Shown here: positions 1 to 4,722 of the stretch, one piece after another
Numbering within the stretch: position 1 is the first letter of the stretch
How the letters are laid out: the number at the start of each line of letters is the position of its first letter
Assembly: GCA_030613705.1 (NCBI GenBank)
Contig: JAUWLJ010000194.1
Span: forward strand, 1-5,172
DNA length: 5,172 nucleotides
Origin: Chloroflexota bacterium
GTDB taxonomy: Bacteria > Chloroflexota > Anaerolineae > Anaerolineales > UBA4823
Direction: 5' to 3'
Translations under genes and position numbers: made by a program
Notes under the pieces: generated by a model
What the model saw: only the letters and a program-made list of their open reading frames with translations
Database searches by the model: none
Told to the model about the DNA's origin: nothing

Positions 1-887
1 AAAAAAGTGACTAAATCATCAAGTTCATGAGCATTACAGAGTTCTTTCAGACGCGCCATGTCATGGCTCCCATTCACAATCATCAAGTCTGGCTCTCCAC
101 CCATGACTTCCAGGCAGAATGAAAGCTCCTTGGACCCCCCATTGCGACGCATAAAAGCGATAGCTTCGATCAGGGTGTCGATACCTTTCAGTGGCTCAAT
201 TCGACCAACATACAATAGAACCTGGTCACAGGGTGGGATACCGATCACTTCTTTGGCTTCATCTTCAGGAATCGGGTAAAAGCGACTTAGATCAACACCT
301 GGAGGGATGATGTTAATTTTCTGGATATCAGCTTGGTATAGCCACTGAATTTGAGCCATTTCAGCCGGTGTTGCTGCGATAATTCGATCTGCTTCCTGTA
401 ATATCTTTTTCTCCCCAGTTAGCCGGTAATCCCCCTCCACCTCTTCCTGCGGACGGGCAACCCGCTGTTTCATTACCCCCAGGGTGTGAAACATGTGGAT
501 AAATGGCACCCGCCATAACTGCTTGAGCTTCATGGCTGCCAATCCGGACATCCAGTAATGACTGTGAATGAGATCGTACTCTAAACTCTTGACACTGGTA
601 AATTGCTCAATCCCGGTGAAGAATTCAGGGATATACGAGAGCAGCTCCTGTTTAGGTAGAGGCACTTCACAGCCAGCTTTGATATGCACAACCCGGTTAC
701 CATACCCCAGGTCATGCAAAACATGCGGCACATGTTCATCCTGAGAACGAGTAAACACATCTACGTGCACTCCCAAGGCACCCAATTTGCGCGTCAGATC
801 GCGCACATAGACATTCATTCCCCCCGTGTCTTTACCACCCAGTGTTGCCAATGGGCAGGTATGGTATGACAGCATTGCAATTCTCAA
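1..887 (-). CDS. GT4-family glycosyltransferase, MshA/sucrose-phosphate-synthase-like (partial, C-terminus off the left edge)
   Basis: Retaining GT-B glycosyltransferase that would transfer a sugar from a nucleotide-sugar donor in the cytoplasm; acceptor unknown. About 295 residues are visible of an expected ~400-430. The N-terminal Rossmann domain starts RIAMLSYHTCPLA and has the glycine-rich GGKDTGGMNVYVRDL (residues 17-31), as in MshA and sucrose-phosphate synthases. HSHYWMSG (108-115) and HTLG (134-137) are family-typical acceptor-side motifs. PPGVD (195-199) marks the linker to the donor domain, and VGRIEPLKG (227-235) supplies the Arg/Lys pair that contacts the donor phosphates. The EX7E region is outside the window. 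I chose a TTG start at 885-887 because an in-frame stop lies about 40 nt upstream, no in-frame ATG precedes it, and it gives the usual MRIAM-type N-terminus. An AAGGA (900-904) sits 12 nt ahead, which is rather far. The ATG at 873-875 is the alternative start. Family is certain; substrate is not. Confidence 0.93.
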   Translation of the reverse strand, partial: MRIAMLSYHTCPLATLGGKDTGGMNVYVRDLTRKLGALGVHVDVFTRSQDEHVPHVLHDLGYGNRVVHIKAGCEVPLPKQELLSYIPEFFTGIEQFTSVKSLEYDLIHSHYWMSGLAAMKLKQLWRVPFIHMFHTLGVMKQRVARPQEEVEGDYRLTGEKKILQEADRIIAATPAEMAQIQWLYQADIQKINIIPPGVDLSRFYPIPEDEAKEVIGIPPCDQVLLYVGRIEPLKGIDTLIEAIAFMRRNGGSKELSFCLEVMGGEPDLMIVNGSHDMARLKELCNAHELDDLVTF

Positions 888-924
888 AGCGAACTCATTT
901 CCTTGCGCCCAATATTAGACTCCA

Positions 925-933
925 TGTTATAAT
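925..933 (+). promoter_or_regulatory. Extended -10 promoter for the candidate small RNA
   Basis: The sequence TGTTATAAT is a perfect extended -10 element (TGn plus TATAAT at 928-933). A poor -35-like TTGCGC lies at 903-908 with 19-nt spacing, which an extended -10 promoter can tolerate. Expected transcription start is about position 940, at the first stem of the structured element that follows. The promoter points away from the glycosyltransferase gene, so it does not serve it. Confidence 0.55.
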
Positions 934-937
934 GGTA

Positions 938-1011
938 CTATCGGTCCTGCCTTTTAGGTGGTGGACCATAGCCCTGGCAGTGATAGTGGCACAGCCAGGG
1001 TGCTCTTTTTT
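938..1011 (+). ncRNA. Candidate small structured RNA (two hairpins plus T-run), unrecognised family
   Basis: Two stem-loops sit back to back. The first pairs CTAT-C-GGTCC (938-947, one bulged C at 942) with GGACC-ATAG (963-971), with CC/GG able to close inside its loop around TTTTA. The second pairs CCCTGGC (972-978) with GCCAGGG (994-1000); inside it GTG (980-982) can pair with CAC (990-992). A run of six T follows at 1006-1011, so the second hairpin resembles an intrinsic terminator, although four bases separate stem and T-run. With the extended -10 at 925-933 this predicts a transcript of about 72 nt that is nearly all structure. No convincing ORF lies inside or directly downstream on this strand, which argues against a leader or attenuator. 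The hairpin-1 loop carries AGGTGGT, close to a Shine-Dalgarno sequence. I do not recognise an Rfam family; it is not SRP RNA, 6S RNA or a riboswitch known to me. Confidence 0.42.
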
Positions 1012-1243
1012 AATATCTCGTTAATTCATCATCCATCACTCTAATCGCCATCAAGGTATCTTCCGACTTTCTCACTATCGCATAGTGATCGCGCTATCCT
1101 TCCAAGACCTTCTTCTCTGCCTCGGTCAGCTTGCCCTTGTCTGTTTTTACTTCCAGGAATAAGCCCCACGCTACGTCCAAGTATGGCTGTTTTTTGGTAT
1201 AATCCTGAGCAGACGCTTGTCCAATCTTGACCACCTGGGGACA
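1010..1243 (-). pseudogene. Decayed VRR-NUC-type nuclease remnant
   Basis: In one minus-strand frame, open from 1243 down to 1097, the translation contains LFLEVKTDKGKLTEAEKKVL. It then meets a TAG stop (1094-1096) and continues in the same frame as RDHYAIVRKSEDTLMAIRVM to a TAA at 1010-1012. The LEVKT...GKLT core followed by a W-R-x-HYAIVRS-x-EDAL-type tail is characteristic of VRR-NUC endonucleases (PF08774), common in phages and mobile islands; the E-x-K pair belongs to the nuclease active site. The stop falls where relatives usually have Trp, so TGG to TAG is a simple explanation. No proper start codon or upstream GxPD motif is seen in this frame. A neighbouring frame carries VRLMSPGGQD near 1220-1260, which might be the displaced upstream part after a frameshift, but this is uncertain. 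The tRNA promoter now lies inside this region. Probably non-functional. Confidence 0.6.
1195..1203 (+). promoter_or_regulatory. Extended -10 promoter of the tRNA-Thr gene
   Basis: TGGTATAAT is a perfect extended -10 (TGn plus TATAAT at 1198-1203). No convincing -35 box is visible 16-19 nt upstream. The expected start is about 1208-1211, giving a 5' leader of roughly 55 nt for RNase P to remove before the tRNA at 1264. Confidence 0.55.
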
Positions 1244-1263
1244 TTAGCCTGACCAGATAAACC

Positions 1264-1336
1264 GCCACCGTAGCTCAGATGGCAGAGCAGTCGCTTCGTA
1301 AGCGACGGGTCAAGGGTTCGATTCCCTTCGGTGGCT
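1264..1336 (+). tRNA. tRNA-Thr, anticodon CGT
   Basis: A complete cloverleaf can be folded by eye. The acceptor stem is GCCACCG (1264-1270) with CGGTGGC (1329-1335), discriminator T at 1336. The D stem is GCTC/GAGC (1273-1276, 1285-1288). The anticodon stem is GTCGC/GCGAC (1290-1294, 1302-1306) around the loop TTCGTAA, giving anticodon CGT (1297-1299), which reads ACG threonine codons. The T stem is AAGGG/CCCTT (1312-1316, 1324-1328) with loop TTCGATT, and the variable loop is 5 nt. All stems are fully paired. The 3' CCA is not encoded (CTT follows), so it must be added after transcription. Confidence 0.98.
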
Positions 1337-1365
1337 CTTTATTATACGGTAATCACAATTACCTA

Positions 1366-1384
1366 ACCCCCCTGGGGGTGTTTT
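1366..1384 (+). terminator. Intrinsic terminator of the tRNA-Thr transcript
   Basis: ACCCC (1366-1370) pairs with GGGGT (1375-1379) around a CCTG loop, followed by GTTTTATTATT. The stem is short but very GC-rich and lies 30 nt after the tRNA end in the correct orientation. The stretch from here to 1500 holds no gene that I can support. Confidence 0.6.
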
Positions 1385-1463
1385 ATTATTGCGTCAATTT
1401 TTGTGCGCTTCATGAAGGGGTGAACAAGGTATCGAGCGCGTCTTAACAAAAGCAGCTTTCAGC

Positions 1464-1484
1464 CAGGTTCAGTAATTGAACTTG
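1464..1484 (-). terminator. Hairpin downstream of the DUF4177-like gene, possible weak terminator
   Basis: CAGGTTCA (1464-1471) pairs with TGAACTTG (1477-1484) around GTAAT: eight pairs including one G-T wobble. It lies 17 nt past the stop codon of the minus-strand gene at 1501-1776. On the minus strand the hairpin is followed by a GC-containing stretch and only then by a short TTTT, so its strength as a terminator is doubtful. Confidence 0.3.
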
Positions 1485-1500
1485 TTATGCTACACAAAAA

Positions 1501-1776
1501 TTAGTCGATTGGGCGTTTAAAATATAAAAAATGACCGGAAGCAAAGACAGCTCCACAACCTACCATTTCCCAGCCTTCATCTCCGAGCCTGGCGAGTACT
1601 TTTGCCACATCATTCTGCACATCCTTTAATGAACTCGTATCATCGATCTTGAAAACTTCTTCAGTCATACCTTTCCTGGTAAAAACAATCCTGGTTGGTT
1701 CATTGGGAAGCCATTTCCAGCTCGCTGAAGAAAATTCAATCGGACCTAATGTGCAATACTCCCACTTTTGCATCAT
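1501..1776 (-). CDS. Small DUF4177-like protein, 91 aa
   Basis: A small soluble protein without signal peptide or membrane segment; biochemical role unknown. It begins MMQKWEYCTLG and ends with LARLGDEGWEMVGCGAV (61-77) and LYFKRP (84-89). This KWEY ... L-x-x-x-G-x-EGWE-(M/L)V ... FKRP pattern is typical of the DUF4177 group (PF13783) of short bacterial proteins, usually 60-100 residues, so length fits. The middle (residues 18-50) is a longer insertion than in the shortest members. The start has an AAGGAG Shine-Dalgarno 4 nt before the first ATG and 7 nt before the second (1771-1773), so translation may begin at either Met. It is transcribed alone from its own promoter, divergently from the uridine kinase operon. 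Family assignment is by pattern recognition only. Confidence 0.72.
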   Translation of the reverse strand: MMQKWEYCTLGPIEFSSASWKWLPNEPTRIVFTRKGMTEEVFKIDDTSSLKDVQNDVAKVLARLGDEGWEMVGCGAVFASGHFLYFKRPID

Positions 1777-1816
1777 TGCTCTCCTTTATGGGACAATTCA
1801 GTATACACATCAACCC

Positions 1817-1845
1817 AGTCTACACTCACTTAAATCTCAAGTCAA
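1817..1845 (-). promoter_or_regulatory. Sigma70-type promoter of the DUF4177-like gene
   Basis: On the minus strand TTGACT (1840-1845, five of six consensus bases) and TAGACT (1817-1822, four of six) are separated by exactly 17 nt. The predicted start is an A at about 1810, giving a 5' UTR of some 34 nt that carries the AAGGAG ribosome binding site. Confidence 0.55.
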
Positions 1846-1889
1846 GCGGAGTTTGATGGAAATTACTTATCTATCAAGCATGCATCCGG

Positions 1890-1895
1890 TATAAT
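1890..1895 (+). promoter_or_regulatory. -10 box of the udk operon, predicting a leaderless mRNA
   Basis: TATAAT at 1890-1895 is a perfect -10 hexamer. Standard spacing puts +1 seven bases beyond its end, at 1902, which is the A of the udk ATG. The -35 is weak (TTATCT at 1867-1872, 17-nt spacing). No Shine-Dalgarno sequence precedes the ATG. Confidence 0.55.
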
Positions 1896-1901
1896 TCATT
1901 C

Positions 1902-2540
1902 ATGACAAAGCGCATAACTCCGCTCGTGATTGGAATCGCAGGTGGAACAGGATCGGGTAAGACCACCATCGCCAATGTCATCCTGGGCCGGGTAGGCACC
2001 CAACATATCGCCTATTTGCCTCATGATGCTTATTACAAGGACCTCAAAGATTTGCCCGTCACCCAGCGGGATATGATCAATTTCGATCACCCTGATTCCC
2101 TGGATACCGATTTGCTCATTGAACACATCAAACAACTCAAGGTATGGAAATCGATCGATCTCCCCGTTTATGATTTTAAAACACATACCCGCACCCCGCG
2201 CTCTCTCACTGTCCAACCACAATCAGTAATCATTGTGGAGGGCATCCTGATCTTCGTAGAGCAGGCATTGCGTGACGAATTTGATGTCAAGATTTTTGTC
2301 GATACAGACCCCGATATCCGATTCATACGCCGGCTTCAGCGCGATATCGCTGAGCGCGGTCGCACCACCGATTCGGTCATTCAACAATACCTTAACACTG
2401 TGCGTCCAATGCACCTGGAATTTGTCGATCCCTCTAAACGCTCCGCGGATGTTATCATCCCAGAAGGAGGACTGAATACTGTCGCCATGGACATGGTTGT
2501 GGCACGCTTGCGTGATTTACTGCGCAGCGAACAGGAATAA
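1902..2540 (+). CDS. udk: Uridine kinase, 212 aa
   Basis: Phosphorylates uridine (and usually cytidine) with ATP or GTP to give UMP/CMP in pyrimidine salvage; cytoplasmic P-loop kinase. The Walker A motif GGTGSGKT is at residues 14-21. It is followed by the family motifs HDAYYKDL (41-48), with Asp42 as likely catalytic base, NFDHPDSLDTDLL (60-72) and VYDFKTHTR for the nucleoside site. A hydrophobic VIIVEGILIF strand follows, then IFVDTDPDIRFIRRLQRDIAERGRT with the Arg-rich lid. The tail VRPMHLEFVDPSKRSADVIIPEGG is also typical. Length matches bacterial Udk (about 205-215). The ATG at 1902 is the only start that keeps the standard N-terminus (a few residues before VIGIAGGTGSGKT); it has no Shine-Dalgarno and sits at the predicted transcription start, so translation is probably leaderless. 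First gene of a three-gene operon. Confidence 0.97.
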   Translation: MTKRITPLVIGIAGGTGSGKTTIANVILGRVGTQHIAYLPHDAYYKDLKDLPVTQRDMINFDHPDSLDTDLLIEHIKQLKVWKSIDLPVYDFKTHTRTPRSLTVQPQSVIIVEGILIFVEQALRDEFDVKIFVDTDPDIRFIRRLQRDIAERGRTTDSVIQQYLNTVRPMHLEFVDPSKRSADVIIPEGGLNTVAMDMVVARLRDLLRSEQE

Positions 2541-2545
2541 CAAGC

Positions 2546-3163
2546 ATGGTTTCCAAAACCAGACCGGAGTCAACAATTGGTTTGCAGCGCGTTATCAAGC
2601 GATTTGTCAGCTTTCTGAGCTCTTTACTTTCCCCTGAAAAACGTCTGACTTTAGCCAGGATACTGGCTTTGTTTGTGGTCATCGCGTTGAGTGTTTTTGT
2701 CTTCACCATCCGGGACCAAGCAGAGCAGCTGGCGATCTACGGGTACCCGGGCATCTTCGTAATCTCATTTCTAGCTTATGCAACCGTTTTACTTCCCGCA
2801 CCTGGCGTGGCAGTGGTTTTCACTATGGGGAGTGTATTTAACCCGTTCGGTGTCGCCATTGCAGCCGGTACAGGCGCGGCCCTCGGCGAGCTTACCGGCT
2901 ATCTGGCTGGCTTCAGCGGTCAGGCTGTGGTTGAAAGGGTTGAAATTTACGAGCGCCTGACATCCTGGATGAAAAGGAATGGTTCGCTGACCATTTTGGT
3001 CCTGGCAGCGATCCCCAATCCTTTCTTCGATCTGGCCGGTGTCGCAGCCGGTTCCTTGAAAATGCATGTGGTGCGATTCTTTATCTGGTGCTGGATTGGA
3101 GAGACGATTAAAATGGCGATTTTCGCTTTTGCTGGAGCAAGATCTCTGGATTTTCTATTTTAA
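2546..3163 (+). CDS. VTT (DedA/SNARE-associated) family membrane protein, 205 aa
   Basis: Integral membrane protein of the VTT domain superfamily (PF09335). Some relatives (DedA, TMEM41B/VMP1) are implicated in lipid flipping or membrane homeostasis; the function of this one is unknown. The N-terminal 33 residues are basic and hydrophilic. A membrane helix lies at about 36-54, and further hydrophobic segments at about 68-95, 101-124, 147-170 and 176-198. Recognisable VTT features are the proline-rich VLLPAPG (81-87), the glycine-rich GTGAALGELTGYLAGFSG (108-125) with a conserved acidic residue (Glu115), and LAAIPNPFFDLAGVAAGSL (153-171). The last corresponds to the DedA R-x-x-P...aG region, but with Ala in place of the usual Arg before the proline, as in YqaA-like members. 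The ATG lies 5 nt after the udk stop, with AGGA (2533-2536) inside the end of udk as Shine-Dalgarno 9 nt ahead, suggesting translational coupling. Confidence 0.88.
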   Translation: MVSKTRPESTIGLQRVIKRFVSFLSSLLSPEKRLTLARILALFVVIALSVFVFTIRDQAEQLAIYGYPGIFVISFLAYATVLLPAPGVAVVFTMGSVFNPFGVAIAAGTGAALGELTGYLAGFSGQAVVERVEIYERLTSWMKRNGSLTILVLAAIPNPFFDLAGVAAGSLKMHVVRFFIWCWIGETIKMAIFAFAGARSLDFLF

Positions 3164-3169
3164 GAGGAG
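3164..3169 (+). promoter_or_regulatory. Ribosome binding site of the M20 peptidase gene
   Basis: GAGGAG directly follows the TAA of the VTT gene and lies 9 nt before the ATG at 3179. It supports that start and co-transcription of the two genes. It contrasts with udk, the first gene, which has no such site. Confidence 0.75.
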
Positions 3170-3178
3170 TGGCTACCC

Positions 3179-4546
3179 ATGACCGACTATACGCAAATCA
3201 AGAATTATCTCGAATCACATCTGGACGACAGCCTGGCTGAACTTTCCCGGCTTTGTGCTCAACCCAGCATTGCTGCTCAAAACTTGGGTATGCAGGAGTG
3301 CGCAGAACTTGTCGCCGGTATGCTTAAACAGCGTGGTTTTTCAGTGGAAATTATGCCCACTGAAGGCTCTCCGGTTGTTTATGCAGAAAGGAAAGGTAAA
3401 CACGACAAGACCCTCTTGTTTTATAACCATTACGATGTCCAGCCTCCGGAACCACTGGAGGAATGGGATTCTCCACCGTTCGAACCAGTCATCCGCGATG
3501 GGAAAATGTACGCACGCGGAGTAAGCGACGATAAGGGTCATATTATCAGCCGGCTGCACGCAATCGATGCCATTATCGAGAGTGATGGTGAGCTGCCCTG
3601 CACGATCAAGTTCGTTATTGAAGGGGAAGAAGAGACCAGCAGCGTACACCTGCATGAATTCATCGAGGTTCACCAGGACAAATTGGCAGCTGATGTATGC
3701 ATTTGGGAGTTTGGGGGTGTCGATCACCGGGATGTCCCCATCCAGTACCTGGGTATGCGTGGTATCTGCTATGTTGAGCTATCGGTGAGGACAGCCAAAA
3801 TCGACGCTCACTCGGGGTTGGGTGGATCGATCTTTCCCAATGCTGCCTGGCGCTTGATTTGGGCGCTGCGATCGATAAAAGGGACCGATGAGCACATCCG
3901 CTTACCAGGACATTACGATGATGTGGTGCCTCCCAGCGAGCGTGACCGGGAGCTGATGGAAGCTATGCCGGAGGTATCGGATGAGCTTAAAGAGCGTTAT
4001 GGCGTCGATTACTTCTTGAAGGGATTAACCGGGGGAGTTGATCTGCGCCTGGCGGAAGTGTTCGAACCGACCTGCACCATATGTGGTTTTACATCAGGCT
4101 ACCAGGGAGAAGGTGGAAAAACGGTTCTCCCTGCCTTTGCTTCTGCCAAAGTCGACTTCCGTTTGGTCCCCAACCAAAGACCGGAGAATGTATTAATCAG
4201 CCTGCGTAATTTCCTGGATGAGGGTGGGTTTGAGGATATCGAGATCACTTATCTTGGTGGCGAGCCACCTGCCCGCACCGATCCAGACGATCCCTTTGTG
4301 GCATTGGTCATACAGACTGCGGAACCTGTTTACGAACAACCGATGCAGATCACCCCGATGATCGGCGGTTCGGGGCCAAGTTACCCCTTTATCCATACGC
4401 TCAATCTGCCGGTCGCAACCGCAGGTGTCGGCTATCCAGGCTCGCAAGCCCATGCCCCAAATGAGAATATGCGCATCGATTTGTACTTGAAAGGCGCCGA
4501 GCATATCGCCCGGATCATCAAGGAATATGGTTCTTCTGACTTGTAG
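3179..4546 (+). CDS. M20-family metallopeptidase (CNDP/dipeptidase-like), 455 aa
   Basis: Cytoplasmic di-zinc hydrolase (no signal peptide) expected to act on dipeptides, short peptides or N-acyl amino acids. The catalytic domain shows HYDVQP (His84 metal ligand, Asp86), GVSDDKG (Asp117 bridging ligand), EGEEE (148-152; Glu151 general base, Glu152 ligand) and VCIWEFGG (Glu177 in the third-ligand position). MRGICYVEL (193-201) starts the lid domain, with DAHSGLGG (209-216, His211). SGYQGEGGKTVLP and RLVPN complete the lid, and GGSGPSYPF and AHAPNEN (424-430, His425 ligand) complete the site. Length and order match M20 dipeptidases of the carnosinase type (about 450-475 residues). Two positions differ from classical dipeptidases: Glu177 replaces the usual Asp ligand, and the R-E-G-G-S-I-P motif reads MIGGSGP (394-400), lacking the Glu that binds the substrate amino group. 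Exact substrate unknown. Third gene of the udk operon. Confidence 0.93.
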   Translation: MTDYTQIKNYLESHLDDSLAELSRLCAQPSIAAQNLGMQECAELVAGMLKQRGFSVEIMPTEGSPVVYAERKGKHDKTLLFYNHYDVQPPEPLEEWDSPPFEPVIRDGKMYARGVSDDKGHIISRLHAIDAIIESDGELPCTIKFVIEGEEETSSVHLHEFIEVHQDKLAADVCIWEFGGVDHRDVPIQYLGMRGICYVELSVRTAKIDAHSGLGGSIFPNAAWRLIWALRSIKGTDEHIRLPGHYDDVVPPSERDRELMEAMPEVSDELKERYGVDYFLKGLTGGVDLRLAEVFEPTCTICGFTSGYQGEGGKTVLPAFASAKVDFRLVPNQRPENVLISLRNFLDEGGFEDIEITYLGGEPPARTDPDDPFVALVIQTAEPVYEQPMQITPMIGGSGPSYPFIHTLNLPVATAGVGYPGSQAHAPNENMRIDLYLKGAEHIARIIKEYGSSDL

Positions 4547-4590
4547 CGAACCATCTCACTCTTAACGCTCAGCAGAAAGAAATCTATCCT

Positions 4591-4627
4591 AATACTCGTT
4601 TCAACGGATTCCATTGAAGCGAGTATT
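4591..4627. terminator. Long inverted repeat between convergent genes, probable bidirectional terminator
   Basis: AATACTCGTTTCAA (4591-4604) pairs with TTGAAGCGAGTATT (4614-4627) around a 9-nt loop; 14 pairs with a single G-T wobble. It lies 45 nt after the M20 stop and about 95 nt after the stop of the convergent minus-strand gene, where a shared terminator is expected. Neither side has a good T-run, so it may instead be an RNA-stabilising 3' hairpin. The rest of 4547-4722 shows no clear gene. Confidence 0.5.
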
Positions 4628-4722
4628 GTTGATTAACTAAAGTAAATCGGATCGCTTCCAAATGAATATGCTCCCCCGGATTTGTGAGATCAAGTTCGTA
4701 TGGAACCATACCCACCAATAGT

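Noticed and set aside
912..931. Minus-strand -10 boxes (TATAAC, TAATAT) for the GT4 gene
   Set aside because: Neither has a plausible -35 at 16-19 nt, and one is simply the palindromic reverse of the plus-strand TATAAT.
938..1011. Riboswitch or attenuator leader
   Set aside because: No intact plus-strand coding sequence follows before the tRNA promoter, so there is nothing for a leader to control in cis.
1041..1268. 75-codon minus-strand ORF across the tRNA promoter and the tRNA 5' end
   Set aside because: It overlaps the tRNA and has no domain-like pattern over most of its length. The neighbouring frame carries the VRR-NUC similarity, so this is a shadow, except perhaps for a short VRLMSPGGQD stretch.
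1264..1336. Phage attachment site in the tRNA 3' end
   Set aside because: I found no second copy of the tRNA 3' end elsewhere in the window and no integrase, so an att site cannot be supported from this sequence alone.
1649..1894. 81-codon plus-strand ORF antisense to the DUF4177-like gene
   Set aside because: It lies opposite a gene with a good Shine-Dalgarno, promoter and family pattern, and then crosses both divergent promoters; its sequence is low in protein-like character.
3341..3727. 128-codon minus-strand ORF inside the M20 gene
   Set aside because: The plus-strand frame carries all M20 metal-ligand motifs here; the antisense frame is a by-product of codon bias.
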